The notes: generated by a model from the sequence alone, not told the origin. Shown: positions 1-6,014, numbered from the stretch's first letter. The stretch is 6,208 nucleotides of DNA from Planctomycetota bacterium (GCA_030614245.1 JAUWKK010000183.1:1-6208); one strand, 5' to 3'. Numbers and translations: made by a program.

Positions 1-360
1 CAGATTGGTAAAGCTATAATGAGCTTGTTTTCTTTTCTGTGTTCTTCTGAGTTCATCTTATGTTTGATAAGATGGGTAAGGGAACCACTGATAAACTCTG
101 ATAAATGCAGATCGGGATGAATCAGAATCAGAATCTGTGCTTATCTGTGTTCATCTGCGTTCATCTGCGGTTTCATAAGAAGGCAACGGGCACCACGGAT
201 GAACTCTGATAAACGCAGATTGGGAAAGCAAGAATCAGCATCTGTGCTTATCTGTGTTCATCAGCGTTCATCAGCGGTTTCATAAGAACGGAACAGTAAC
301 CACTGATAAACACAGATGAACGCAGATCGGAAAGAACCAGACTCAGCGGTTGCATAAGAA
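1..360. repeat. Tandem array of ~107-109 bp units, each an inverted repeat of 10-bp words
   Basis: The whole 360-bp upstream stretch is repeat and shows no gene. A unit of about 107-109 bp recurs: the marker ataaga lies at about 67-72, 175-180, 282-287 and 354-359. Each full unit has a left arm of three decamers ending in (C/T)GAT or CAGAT (83-112, 192-220, 298-327). A spacer of about 20 bp follows, then a right arm of four decamers beginning ATCTG or ATCAG (133-172, 240-279). The right arm is roughly the reverse complement of the left, so each unit could form a large hairpin or cruciform. The copy at 1-78 is degenerate and cut by the window edge. The last copy (298-360) has lost most of its right arm. 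Similar words occur between genes of many environmental bacteria as far as I recall; I could not search this. Confidence 0.9.
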
Positions 361-1242
361 ATGAGATCGGGAATTGCCATAATAATGTTGCTGCTGGCGT
401 GCGGCTGTGTCGGCCCGCTGCGATACGTCAGGGATCGGGCAAACGACGCAGCCGACCCGTTCAGGGCTAATCTATCGGTCGGCAGCGGGATTCACCTGAA
501 CGTGAACGCGACGCGCGCGGCAGCATTAGGCGCGGGCAGGTGCGAGGTCACGCGCATCGGCATCCGCCGGGGGCAGGGGGGTGCCTGGCGGGAGAGCCGC
601 TGGGATATCAATCCCATCCTGCCGCTGCTGGGCGATACGCGCATTCACAAGTGCTACTTCGGATACATCGACGGCTCGACTAATCGCCGCCGCATTGGTT
701 TCGTCGAATCTTTCCCCACATCAATGGGAGATCGCACGCGCGGCGCACTCGAGGTCTCGGGCAACGTGCACCTGCTGCTGCCGGGCGCTGAGATCGGCTT
801 CGACGCCGCTGAGGTGCTCGACTTCGCGCTCGGGCTGCTCGGCGTCGACCTGATGAACGACGACGTCCGCGATCCGTTCGAGCAACTGCTCAGCCCACGG
901 GTGCCCGACAGGCAGCGGGGCGTTCAGAAGCTGGCGTATTCGGCGGCCGACCGTGCGACAGACGCGCTCATCGTGGCATTGTGCGATGCGGACCCGATGG
1001 TGCGCATCGAGGCGCTGCGCGCGATGATGTTCCGCGAGGAGGCCGCCGCGATGCCGGCAATCGCCATTGTGCTAGACGACCCCAACCTGGCCGTGCGCAC
1101 GCAAGCTGCGGCGGCCATGTCTCATCTCGCAGGTGTGCCATTTCGTAAATATGACCCAGTCGGCCAGGCTCGCACGTGGTGGATGAAGGAGGGCAAAAAG
1201 AGATTCGCGGCCGCGCCGGCGGAAGAGAAAACTGAGAAATGA
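361..1242 (+). CDS. Putative lipoprotein with C-terminal HEAT repeats (first of two tandem paralogs)
   Basis: A 293-residue protein, not a family I recognise by name. The N-terminus is a lipoprotein-type signal: Arg2, a hydrophobic stretch at 5-13, then LLAC with Cys14 as the probable lipidated residue. Leu at -2 makes this lipobox weaker than its paralog's, and Cys16 follows closely. Residues 20-165 form a glycine-rich, probably beta-rich domain with motifs shared with the next gene: RYVRDRAND at 21-29, NVNATR at 47-52, and DRTRG at 124-128 followed by EVSGN. Residues about 175-257 carry two to three HEAT-like helical pairs (ALIVALCDADPMVRIEALRA and the segment 229-256). A tail with WW at 273-274 is a form I associate with planctomycete HEAT proteins. 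The likely place is an envelope membrane, for protein contacts. An in-frame TAA at 355-357 rules out an earlier start. No Shine-Dalgarno sequence precedes the ATG, because the repeat array abuts it. ATG 385 is the only close alternative but would lose the basic n-region. Confidence 0.85.
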   Translation: MRSGIAIIMLLLACGCVGPLRYVRDRANDAADPFRANLSVGSGIHLNVNATRAAALGAGRCEVTRIGIRRGQGGAWRESRWDINPILPLLGDTRIHKCYFGYIDGSTNRRRIGFVESFPTSMGDRTRGALEVSGNVHLLLPGAEIGFDAAEVLDFALGLLGVDLMNDDVRDPFEQLLSPRVPDRQRGVQKLAYSAADRATDALIVALCDADPMVRIEALRAMMFREEAAAMPAIAIVLDDPNLAVRTQAAAAMSHLAGVPFRKYDPVGQARTWWMKEGKKRFAAAPAEEKTEK

Positions 1243-1334
1243 CCGGATGCCGGCGGCGCATGTCGCGGCCGTCGGGGCGCCACGATGGTGTCGAGACGAT
1301 AATCGTGAGCATACCCGGGTAGCCTGGGAGTGTG

Positions 1335-2192
1335 ATGAAGAAGAAGCTGGTTATTCTGATGCTCGTGCTGGCAGGTTGCGGCCCGGGCCGATATGCGCGT
1401 CGGCGAGCCAATGACCTGGCCGACGTGTTCCGGCTTCACGTGGGTGCCGGGCCAAGCCTGGGATTGCTGGCCAATGTGAACGCGACGCGCTTTGTCGCCG
1501 TCGGGGCCGGCGAATATAAGACGAACCGCTACGGCGTCGTCCGCGGCCGTTACGGCTCGTGGCGTGAAGAGCGGGCCGATTTCAACCTGGGGTTCCCTAT
1601 CTACGGTTACACGCGCATCACGCGTGTCTACGGGGGCAACATGCGCCGCACGCTGAGCCTGGAGACGTTCACGCCGAGCATGAAGTATGCGATCCACGAC
1701 AGGACGCGCGGCCTGGCGGAAGTCTCAGCGAATGCTCACGCGGGCCTCGTCGGAATTGACGCCGGCATAGCTCTGGGGGAATTGGGCGACTTCCTGCTGG
1801 GTTTCGCGGGTGTTGATTTCATCGGCGATGATGACCGGCTCGCTCTCGATGCGAGCGGTTCCGGCACCGCCTGGACGCGCGCCGAGGCTGCACGCAGGCT
1901 GGGCAATCAGCCGGGCCCGGCCTCAGAAAAAGCGCTAGGCCCGCTCATCAACGACCCGGTGGCAGAGGTGCGTATTCGTGCTGTAAGGTCGCTCGGCATG
2001 ATCGGAAACGAACGGTCGCTGCCGGGGATTGCCCGGGCAGTGGACGACGAAGACGGGGCTGTCCGGGAGGAGGCCAGGAGGGCCATCGAGAAGATCACCA
2101 ACCGCAGGTTCCTCGATTTCGACGACCTGCGCGACTGGCTGAAAAAACAGGCGTGGTACAAGAAGGAACTGGAAACGGAGCCGCAGAACTGA
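1335..2192 (+). CDS. Putative lipoprotein with C-terminal HEAT repeats (second paralog)
   Basis: A 285-residue paralog of the preceding gene. The signal is classical: MKKK, a hydrophobic run at 5-13, then the lipobox LAGC with Cys15 as the lipidated residue. The unnamed domain at about 19-165 repeats the neighbour's landmarks: RYARRRAND at 19-27, NVNATR at 47-52, DRTRG at 122-126, and a G-V-D-F-I-G-D-D segment near 159. Residues about 178-254 hold HEAT repeats (SEKALGPLINDPVAEVRIRA and RSLPGIARAVDDEDGAVREE). The tail has ITNRRF and a Trp-containing end. A GTG at 1332 is in frame, but GGGAG at 1326-1330 lies one base from it and four bases from ATG 1335, so the ATG is preferred and also begins with a cleaner signal peptide. 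It lies about 90 bp after the first paralog and 37 bp before the hydrolase gene, probably in the same transcript. The function is unknown, and an envelope scaffold role is inference only. Confidence 0.87.
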   Translation: MKKKLVILMLVLAGCGPGRYARRRANDLADVFRLHVGAGPSLGLLANVNATRFVAVGAGEYKTNRYGVVRGRYGSWREERADFNLGFPIYGYTRITRVYGGNMRRTLSLETFTPSMKYAIHDRTRGLAEVSANAHAGLVGIDAGIALGELGDFLLGFAGVDFIGDDDRLALDASGSGTAWTRAEAARRLGNQPGPASEKALGPLINDPVAEVRIRAVRSLGMIGNERSLPGIARAVDDEDGAVREEARRAIEKITNRRFLDFDDLRDWLKKQAWYKKELETEPQN

Positions 2193-2229
2193 CCGCCCTC
2201 GACCACCGGGGCACGGACAGGAAGGCCAG

Positions 2230-3126
2230 ATGAGTTTAAGTGAAGACATAGTCAGCAACCTGCGCGGATACTCGAAGGCGATGTATTCGACGTGGTTCCA
2301 CTACAAGCCCGCGCGGCTGCTGCTCGACGGGGGCGAGGGCGCCTGTTCGACCCTCGGCAATTTCGTCTTCGGCATCGAGGAGGTCTTCCTCACTCACGGC
2401 CATTACGACCACATCAGCGGCGTACCCGGGCTGATCTACAGCCGAGCTTCAGCGCGGGGGGACAAAGAGAAGCCATTGACGATCTATCATCCTGCCGGCG
2501 ACGAACTCATCCGCCTCCAGCGCGATTATGTGCTCAAGACGTGCGGCAGGCTGCCCTACGAGCTTAACTGGGAGCCGCTCGAGCCTGGGCAGGAAGTCCC
2601 GCTTGGCCGCGACCGCGACCGCGGATTCGTTCGCGGGTTTGCAACGCCGCATCAGAGGCGCTCGCTCTCGCTGGGGTACAGGATCATGGAGACGCGCAAA
2701 CGCCTGCGGCCCGAATACGGCGGACTCGAGGGGCGCGAGATCGCCGCAATTGCGCGTGAGAAGGGACGGGATGCCATCTCGGAGACCTACGACCATGTGC
2801 TCTTGGCCTACGGGGGCGATTCGATGCCGATCGACCCGGACGTTGTCGCCGGCGCCGAGGTGCTGATTCACGATGCGACCTTTCTGCATCGCGCCGACCG
2901 CGAAGGCAACACGCACGCATCTATGGATGAGGCGTTCGAGGTCGCCGAGGCGGCCAATGTGAAGGCGTTGGCGCTCTTTCATGTTTCATCGAGATACACG
3001 AGGCGTGAGGCCGAGAAACGCGTCCTACAGCTCATCGAGCAGTATGATTTCAAGCCCGCCGTCACGCTGATGATGCTCTGGCGCAAGACGACCTTCCGCA
3101 ACGGCAAGATTGTGCGTGCGCAATGA
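2230..3126 (+). CDS. Metallo-beta-lactamase-fold hydrolase, RNase Z-like
   Basis: A 298-residue cytoplasmic protein with no signal peptide. The zinc-site motifs of the RNase Z branch are all present: THGHYDH (His56, His58, Asp60, His61), His141 followed by LGY at 148-150, YGGDS with Asp197, LIHDATF at 212-218, His229 in THAS, and FHVSSRY with His251. The HVSSRY and HDATF/THAS block closely resembles tRNase Z. Three departures are visible. The usual N-terminal LGT-type strand is missing. Motif II is HGHYDH rather than HLHGDH. The segment after LGYRI (about 153-188) lacks the Gly-Pro-rich motif of the tRNA-binding flexible arm. It may therefore act on another RNA, a nucleotide or a small ester rather than on the pre-tRNA 3' end. 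AGGAAGG at 2219-2225, four bases before ATG 2230, supports the start. It sits 37 bp after the lipoprotein gene and 58 bp before rsmD. The fold is near certain, the substrate is not. Confidence 0.9.
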   Translation: MSLSEDIVSNLRGYSKAMYSTWFHYKPARLLLDGGEGACSTLGNFVFGIEEVFLTHGHYDHISGVPGLIYSRASARGDKEKPLTIYHPAGDELIRLQRDYVLKTCGRLPYELNWEPLEPGQEVPLGRDRDRGFVRGFATPHQRRSLSLGYRIMETRKRLRPEYGGLEGREIAAIAREKGRDAISETYDHVLLAYGGDSMPIDPDVVAGAEVLIHDATFLHRADREGNTHASMDEAFEVAEAANVKALALFHVSSRYTRREAEKRVLQLIEQYDFKPAVTLMMLWRKTTFRNGKIVRAQ

Positions 3127-3184
3127 TCGGGCATTGCATCAGCCGCGCAAGACGCGTTTGTGGTGCAGAAGACGGAACTCGGGC

Positions 3185-3736
3185 ATGCGAATAATAGGCG
3201 GCTCGGCTCGCGGAATGAACCTGATCGTACCCCGGAAGGCCGCGCTGCGGCCCACAGCGGACCGCGTGCGTGAATCGCTGCTGAGCATCCTGGGCGATAC
3301 GATCACAGGTGCGCGGATGATGGACCTTTTCGCGGGGACGGGCAGCGTCGGCATCGAGGCGCTCAGCCGGGGGGCCGAGCATTGCATCTTCGTTGACGTC
3401 AACCGCGAATGCGTCGATTGCATCCGGCAGAACCTGGGCAAGGCGCGGCTGGACTCCCGGGCGGCCGTGTGGCAGTTCGATGCGTATCGCGTCTGCGGCC
3501 GCCGCTCAATGCCGGAGAGCCTGGACGTTATCTACATCGACCCTCCGTACCGTGACAGCCGCGCGGGGCATGACTCGCGGCTGTTGCGGCTGCTGCGTGA
3601 GCTGCCGGCTCCGGCGGCCCTGGTGATCGTGGAGCACGACAGCCTGGCCGATCTGCCGGCCGAACTGCCGGGCCTGCTGCTGACCGACAGGCGCTCCTAC
3701 GGCGAGACCATGTTGAGTTTGTTCGAAATGCAATAA
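3185..3736 (+). CDS. rsmD: 16S rRNA (guanine966-N2)-methyltransferase RsmD
   Basis: A 183-residue SAM-dependent methyltransferase, the usual length for RsmD. The family makes m2G966 in 16S rRNA during 30S assembly. The N-terminus MRIIGGSARG and the segment RPTADRVRESLLSIL at 22-36 are diagnostic for RsmD. The SAM-binding motif I is MMDLFAGTGSVGIEAL at 45-60, the acidic strand end is Asp71, and the catalytic N6/N2-type motif is IDPPY at 118-122. The C-terminus carries RRSYGET at 169-175, typical of the family. The reading frame is open back to a TTG at 3110 inside the previous gene, but homologs begin at MRIIGG, so ATG 3185 is chosen. Only a weak GGA-type ribosome site (about 3173-3176) precedes it. 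It follows the RNase Z-like gene by 58 bp and probably shares its transcript. The coaD gene that often follows rsmD in other bacteria is absent here. Confidence 0.95.
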   Translation: MRIIGGSARGMNLIVPRKAALRPTADRVRESLLSILGDTITGARMMDLFAGTGSVGIEALSRGAEHCIFVDVNRECVDCIRQNLGKARLDSRAAVWQFDAYRVCGRRSMPESLDVIYIDPPYRDSRAGHDSRLLRLLRELPAPAALVIVEHDSLADLPAELPGLLLTDRRSYGETMLSLFEMQ

Positions 3737-3741
3737 GATGC

Positions 3742-3770
3742 CCGGCGCGGGCTTCAGCGCGCCGGAAGCC
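3742..3770. terminator. GC-rich hairpin between converging genes, candidate terminator
   Basis: The 49-bp gap between rsmD (+) and the receiver gene (-) holds a perfect 8-bp stem, CCGGCGCG (3742-3749) with CGCGCCGG (3758-3765) around an 8-base loop. A second stem, GGCTTC (3750-3755) with GAAGCC (3765-3770), uses the loop and overlaps the first, so the two are mutually exclusive. No strict U-tract follows on either strand. The - strand exit is more T-rich (CATCTTATTGCATTTC). It would best serve as terminator for the receiver gene, or as a weak shared one. Confidence 0.5.
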
Positions 3771-3785
3771 GGAGCGGGGGACGCA

Positions 3786-4193
3786 TTATTCCCTCTGCCG
3801 GTCGATGATTTCCGCGAGATGTCGCCTGAATTGGATGGTACTGAACGGTTTGGGTTGATACTCGTCGGCGCCCGCTGCCAGCCCGGCCTGGACATTCTCC
3901 TCCTGCACGTGGCCCGAGAGCATCAGCACGTAGGTGTCTGCCAGTTTCGGATCGCTGCGAACAGCCCTGCACACTTGCAGGCCGTCCATTTTCGGCATTG
4001 CCACATCGAGAATGACGACTCGGGGCCTGTTTTCCCTGATCTTCTCAAGGGCTTCTTCACCGTCCCTTGCGACGTCATACCGGGCGCCTAGCTGCCGGGC
4101 AATGTGGCTCAGCATCGAGACCATTGGGCTCTCGTCGTCCACAATCAGCAGATCAGTTCGATCAGTTACTGTACCATTGTCTTCGGAACTCAC
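3786..4193 (-). CDS. Single-domain response regulator (CheY-like receiver protein)
   Basis: A 135-residue protein consisting of a short N-terminal extension and one receiver domain, with no output domain. The acidic pocket is Asp19-Asp20 in LLIVDDE, and the phosphoacceptor is Asp63 in VVILDVAMPKMDG. The switch Ser is Ser93 in MLSGH, the aromatic switch residue is Tyr112, and the invariant Lys is Lys115 in PKPF. All key residues are intact, so it should be phosphorylated by a histidine kinase and signal through protein contacts, either as a phosphorelay intermediate or CheY-style. No kinase, chemotaxis or output gene is in the window. The start is GTG 4193, preceded on its own strand by AGGAG at 4204-4208, a 10-base spacing. 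The first in-frame ATG would remove the beta-1 strand. A second AGGAG lies at 4218-4222. The gene converges on rsmD and lies 317 bp downstream of the lyase, probably with its own promoter. Confidence 0.93.
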   Translation of the reverse strand: MSSEDNGTVTDRTDLLIVDDESPMVSMLSHIARQLGARYDVARDGEEALEKIRENRPRVVILDVAMPKMDGLQVCRAVRSDPKLADTYVLMLSGHVQEENVQAGLAAGADEYQPKPFSTIQFRRHLAEIIDRQRE

Positions 4194-4203
4194 CGACAGT
4201 CAT

Positions 4204-4208
4204 CTCCT
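4204..4208 (-). promoter_or_regulatory. Ribosome binding site deciding the GTG start of the receiver gene
   Basis: AGGAG on the - strand lies 10 bases before GTG 4193. An ATG at 4203-4201 directly abuts it in another frame and would give only a 13-residue peptide overlapping the gene start, so the GTG is the more likely start for the receiver domain frame. Confidence 0.6.
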
Positions 4209-4349
4209 GATGGCTTTCTCCTGGCGGGCGCAGCATTCCACCTTGAACTGGGCTTATAGTATAGTATTCGGTCGGAACCGGATGAAGTTGAGCGCTGAAG
4301 ACGTGTGTACGGGGGAGCCGGTTGCGTTGTCCCCTGGGGTCGTGGCATG

Positions 4350-4378
4350 TTGCGGGCGCGCTACGCCCCGTGTATAAT
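4350..4378 (+). promoter_or_regulatory. Possible + strand sigma70-type promoter sharing a -10 with the opposite promoter
   Basis: TTGCGG at 4350-4355, a 17-bp spacer, and a perfect TATAAT at 4373-4378. Transcripts would start near 4385 and run antisense into the 3' end of the lyase gene. No + strand gene lies downstream, so it would make only a non-coding or antisense RNA, or be an accidental by-product of -10 symmetry. Confidence 0.3.
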
Positions 4379-4401
4379 ACTCTGGCCGTAGAATTCATCA
4401 A
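4374..4401 (-). promoter_or_regulatory. Probable promoter of the receiver gene
   Basis: On the - strand, TTGATG (4396-4401) and TATTAT (4374-4379) are separated by 16 bp and match the sigma70 hexamers at four and five positions. Transcription would start near 4367 and give a leader of about 175 bases before GTG 4193. The rest of the 317-bp gap (4194-4510) has no convincing gene. A weaker alternative -10 (TATACT, around 4255-4264) lies closer to the gene but lacks a good -35. Confidence 0.45.
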
Positions 4402-4466
4402 GAACCGTGTTGGGTGTGGTCCGGCGGAGTGAGCGTAGCGAACGGAGCCGACGCCTGTCGTCCGTG

Positions 4467-4494
4467 GGGCAGGCCATGCCCTCTCCTACGGAGG
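4467..4494. other. Two small inverted repeats after the lyase stop codon
   Basis: GGGCA/TGCCC with a 5-base loop (4467-4481) and CTCC/GGAG with a 3-base loop (4484-4494) lie 17-44 bp past the lyase stop on its transcript. They could slow or end transcription, but neither has a T-run, so a terminator role is unproven. Confidence 0.25.
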
Positions 4495-4510
4495 CCCGCC
4501 CGCACATCGC

Positions 4511-5887
4511 TCATTCGTCCATCCGGCCCGTGGAGAAGAGCCGCTCGAGCTCGTCCGGCTCGAGCAGGCCCTCCTCGAGGACGATCTCGGCTATCGGCCT
4601 GCCGGTCTCGATCGCTTTCTTCGCCACCTGCGCGGCCCGGTGATAGCCGATCAGCGGATTGAGCAGCGTCGCGAGCCCGGCGGTGCTGCGTGCGTATTCG
4701 CGGCAGCGCTCGGCATCGGCCTCGATGCCCGCCAGGCAACGGCGGTTGAATGTCTCCAGCCCGTTGCAGAGAATCTGTATCGACTGGAGAAGGTTGAATA
4801 TGATCACCGGCATCATCACGTTCAGTTCCATCTGCCCGGCCTGGGCCGCCATCGTGATCGCCAGGTCGTTGCCGACCACGTGGAAGCATATCATATTCAG
4901 GCATTCGGCTATTACGGGATTGACCTTACCCGGCATTATCGACGAGCCGGGCTGCACGGCCGGCAGCTTGAGTTCTCCAAGCCCCGTATTCGGCCCGCTG
5001 CCCAGCAGGCGGATATCATTCACTATCCGGAGCAGCTCGACCGCCAGCGACTTCAGCCCGCCGGACACCCGCACGAATACCTGCTGGCGCTGCATCGCCT
5101 CGAACAGATCCTCAGCCGAATACACCTCAAGCCCCGTGATCTCCACGAGATGCCCGACCACTGCCTCACGGTAGCCCGGCGCAGCGTTCACTCCCGTACC
5201 GACCGCACTGCCGCCGATGCCGAGCTCGAGCAGCCGATCCGCATCGCGGACCAGTTCGTCGAGGCCGCGCTCGACCGCTTTCGCGTAGCCGCCGAACTCT
5301 TTGCCGAGCGTCAGAGGCGTCGCGTCTTGCAGGTGCGTCCTGCCCGACTTGGCAACACCCTCGAATTCAGCCGCTTTATCGCGCAGAAGCACCACCGTAG
5401 CGGTCGTAACCGGCACGAGCACCTCCAGCATCATTAGCGCCGAAATCCGCATCGCCGTCGGGAAGACATCGTTCGTCGACTGCCCGTAGTTCACGTGGTC
5501 GTTCGGATGGACGATCGAGTAGTCGCCGCGCTCGCCGCCGAGGAGCTCGATCGCACGGTTGGCTATCACCTCGTTGGCGTTCATGTGATGCGAGGTCCCG
5601 GCGCCGGCCTGGAAGACATCGACGACGAACTGGTCGTGCAGCTTCCCGTCGATTATTTCGCCGGCGGCCGCAGCGATGGCTTCGCCCTTCTCAGGGGCGA
5701 GCGCACCGCATTCCACATTGGCAAGTGCGGCGGCCTGCTTGATGCTCGCCGTCGCGACGATGAACTCCGGAAACGGTCTCAGGCCGCTGATCGGGAAATT
5801 CTGCACCGCCCGCGAAGTCTGCACGCCCCAGTAGACATCATCGGGAATCTCGCGCGGGCCCAGGTAGTCGGTTTCGGTTCTAGCCAT
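4511..5887 (-). CDS. Aspartate ammonia-lyase / class II fumarase family enzyme
   Basis: A 458-residue full-length member of the aspartase/fumarase superfamily, a cytoplasmic homotetramer with active sites built from three subunits. Conserved regions are GAGTS at 95-99, HPND at 127-130, QSTND at 136-140, GRTHLQDATPLTLG at 182-195, and the signature GSSIMPGKVNP at 314-324 with catalytic Ser315, Lys321 and Asn323. GAGTS, HVN before QSTND, the MAAQAGQMELNVM stretch and the end LLNPLIGYHRAA followed by VLEEGLL favour aspartase (L-aspartate to fumarate plus ammonia). THLQDATP and NDVFPTAM are more fumarase-like, so malate/fumarate chemistry is possible and I give no symbol. His101 stands where homologs I remember have Asn (TSxNMN). 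The start is ATG 5887 with the modest site AGGA at 5898-5901, 10 bases upstream; the protein begins in line with homologs. It probably has its own promoter at 6015-6043 and no operon partner in view. Confidence 0.92.
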   Translation of the reverse strand: MARTETDYLGPREIPDDVYWGVQTSRAVQNFPISGLRPFPEFIVATASIKQAAALANVECGALAPEKGEAIAAAAGEIIDGKLHDQFVVDVFQAGAGTSHHMNANEVIANRAIELLGGERGDYSIVHPNDHVNYGQSTNDVFPTAMRISALMMLEVLVPVTTATVVLLRDKAAEFEGVAKSGRTHLQDATPLTLGKEFGGYAKAVERGLDELVRDADRLLELGIGGSAVGTGVNAAPGYREAVVGHLVEITGLEVYSAEDLFEAMQRQQVFVRVSGGLKSLAVELLRIVNDIRLLGSGPNTGLGELKLPAVQPGSSIMPGKVNPVIAECLNMICFHVVGNDLAITMAAQAGQMELNVMMPVIIFNLLQSIQILCNGLETFNRRCLAGIEADAERCREYARSTAGLATLLNPLIGYHRAAQVAKKAIETGRPIAEIVLEEGLLEPDELERLFSTGRMDE

Positions 5888-5905
5888 TTGTCTGTCATCC
5901 TAATT

Positions 5906-5985
5906 CAGTGGCCAGTGTTCAGTATCCAGTGGCCAGTATCATGATTCTTCACTGGTTACTGATGACTGGTTACTGATAACTGTTC
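5906..5985. repeat. 80-bp palindrome built from 7-bp words
   Basis: Five consecutive heptamers starting CAGT (5906-5940: CAGTGGC, CAGTGTT, CAGTATC, then CAGTGGC and CAGTATC again) are followed by a 10-base spacer (5941-5950). Five consecutive heptamers starting ACTG (5951-5985: ACTGGTT, ACTGATG, ACTGGTT, ACTGATA, ACTGTTC) come next. ACTG is the reverse complement of CAGT, so the two halves can pair imperfectly into a long hairpin. The element ends 18 bp before the lyase start codon and would lie in its 5' untranslated region. Confidence 0.88.
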
Positions 5986-5991
5986 CTCCTT
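5984..5991 (-). promoter_or_regulatory. Strong Shine-Dalgarno-like sequence separated from any start codon
   Basis: AAGGAGGA on the - strand is a near-perfect anti-16S match. No ATG, GTG or TTG lies 5-12 bases downstream. Instead the heptamer palindrome begins immediately, placing the lyase ATG about 96 bases away. It may be the original ribosome site of the lyase, cut off by repeat insertion, or brought near the ATG if the palindrome folds in the mRNA. Confidence 0.45.
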
Positions 5992-6014
5992 CGGGCAAAG
6001 CAAATCTACCCGAG

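Noticed and set aside
15..20. TATAAT as a promoter -10 for the first operon
   Set aside because: Its -35 would fall outside the window and it lies in a degenerate repeat copy 340 bp from the gene, so it cannot be judged.
1..360. CRISPR array
   Set aside because: The recurring ~107-109 bp unit is repeated in full, spacer included. Real CRISPR arrays have near-identical short repeats with unrelated spacers, and no cas gene is present.
1332..1337. GTG 1332 as start of the second lipoprotein
   Set aside because: The ribosome site GGGAG ends one base before it, while ATG 1335 is better spaced and starts a cleaner MKKK signal peptide.
1122..1697. 191-residue - strand reading frame across the two lipoprotein genes
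   Set aside because: It spans the end of one gene, the gap and the start of the next on the opposite strand, and shows no domain or ribosome site.
2449..2982. 177-residue - strand reading frame
   Set aside because: It is antisense to the RNase Z-like gene, whose motifs are unmistakable.
3110..3184. TTG 3110 as start of rsmD
   Set aside because: It lies inside the preceding gene and adds 25 residues not found in RsmD proteins, which begin at MRIIGG.
4162..4401. 79-residue - strand frame in the receiver leader
   Set aside because: No ribosome site at its start, low-complexity composition, and it overlaps the predicted promoter and the receiver gene start.
4424..4450. GGAGTGAGCGTAGCGAACGGAGCC-like stretch as a regulatory hairpin
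   Set aside because: Only short outer bases (CGGC/GCCG) pair; the inside is a direct GGAG-type repetition common in GC-rich DNA.
4640..5437. 265-residue + strand reading frame
   Set aside because: It lies wholly opposite the conserved lyase gene, has biased His/Arg/Gln composition and no recognisable motif; it is a GC-driven shadow.
5495..5944. 149-residue + strand reading frame
   Set aside because: It is antisense to the lyase N-terminal half and ends inside the heptamer repeat.
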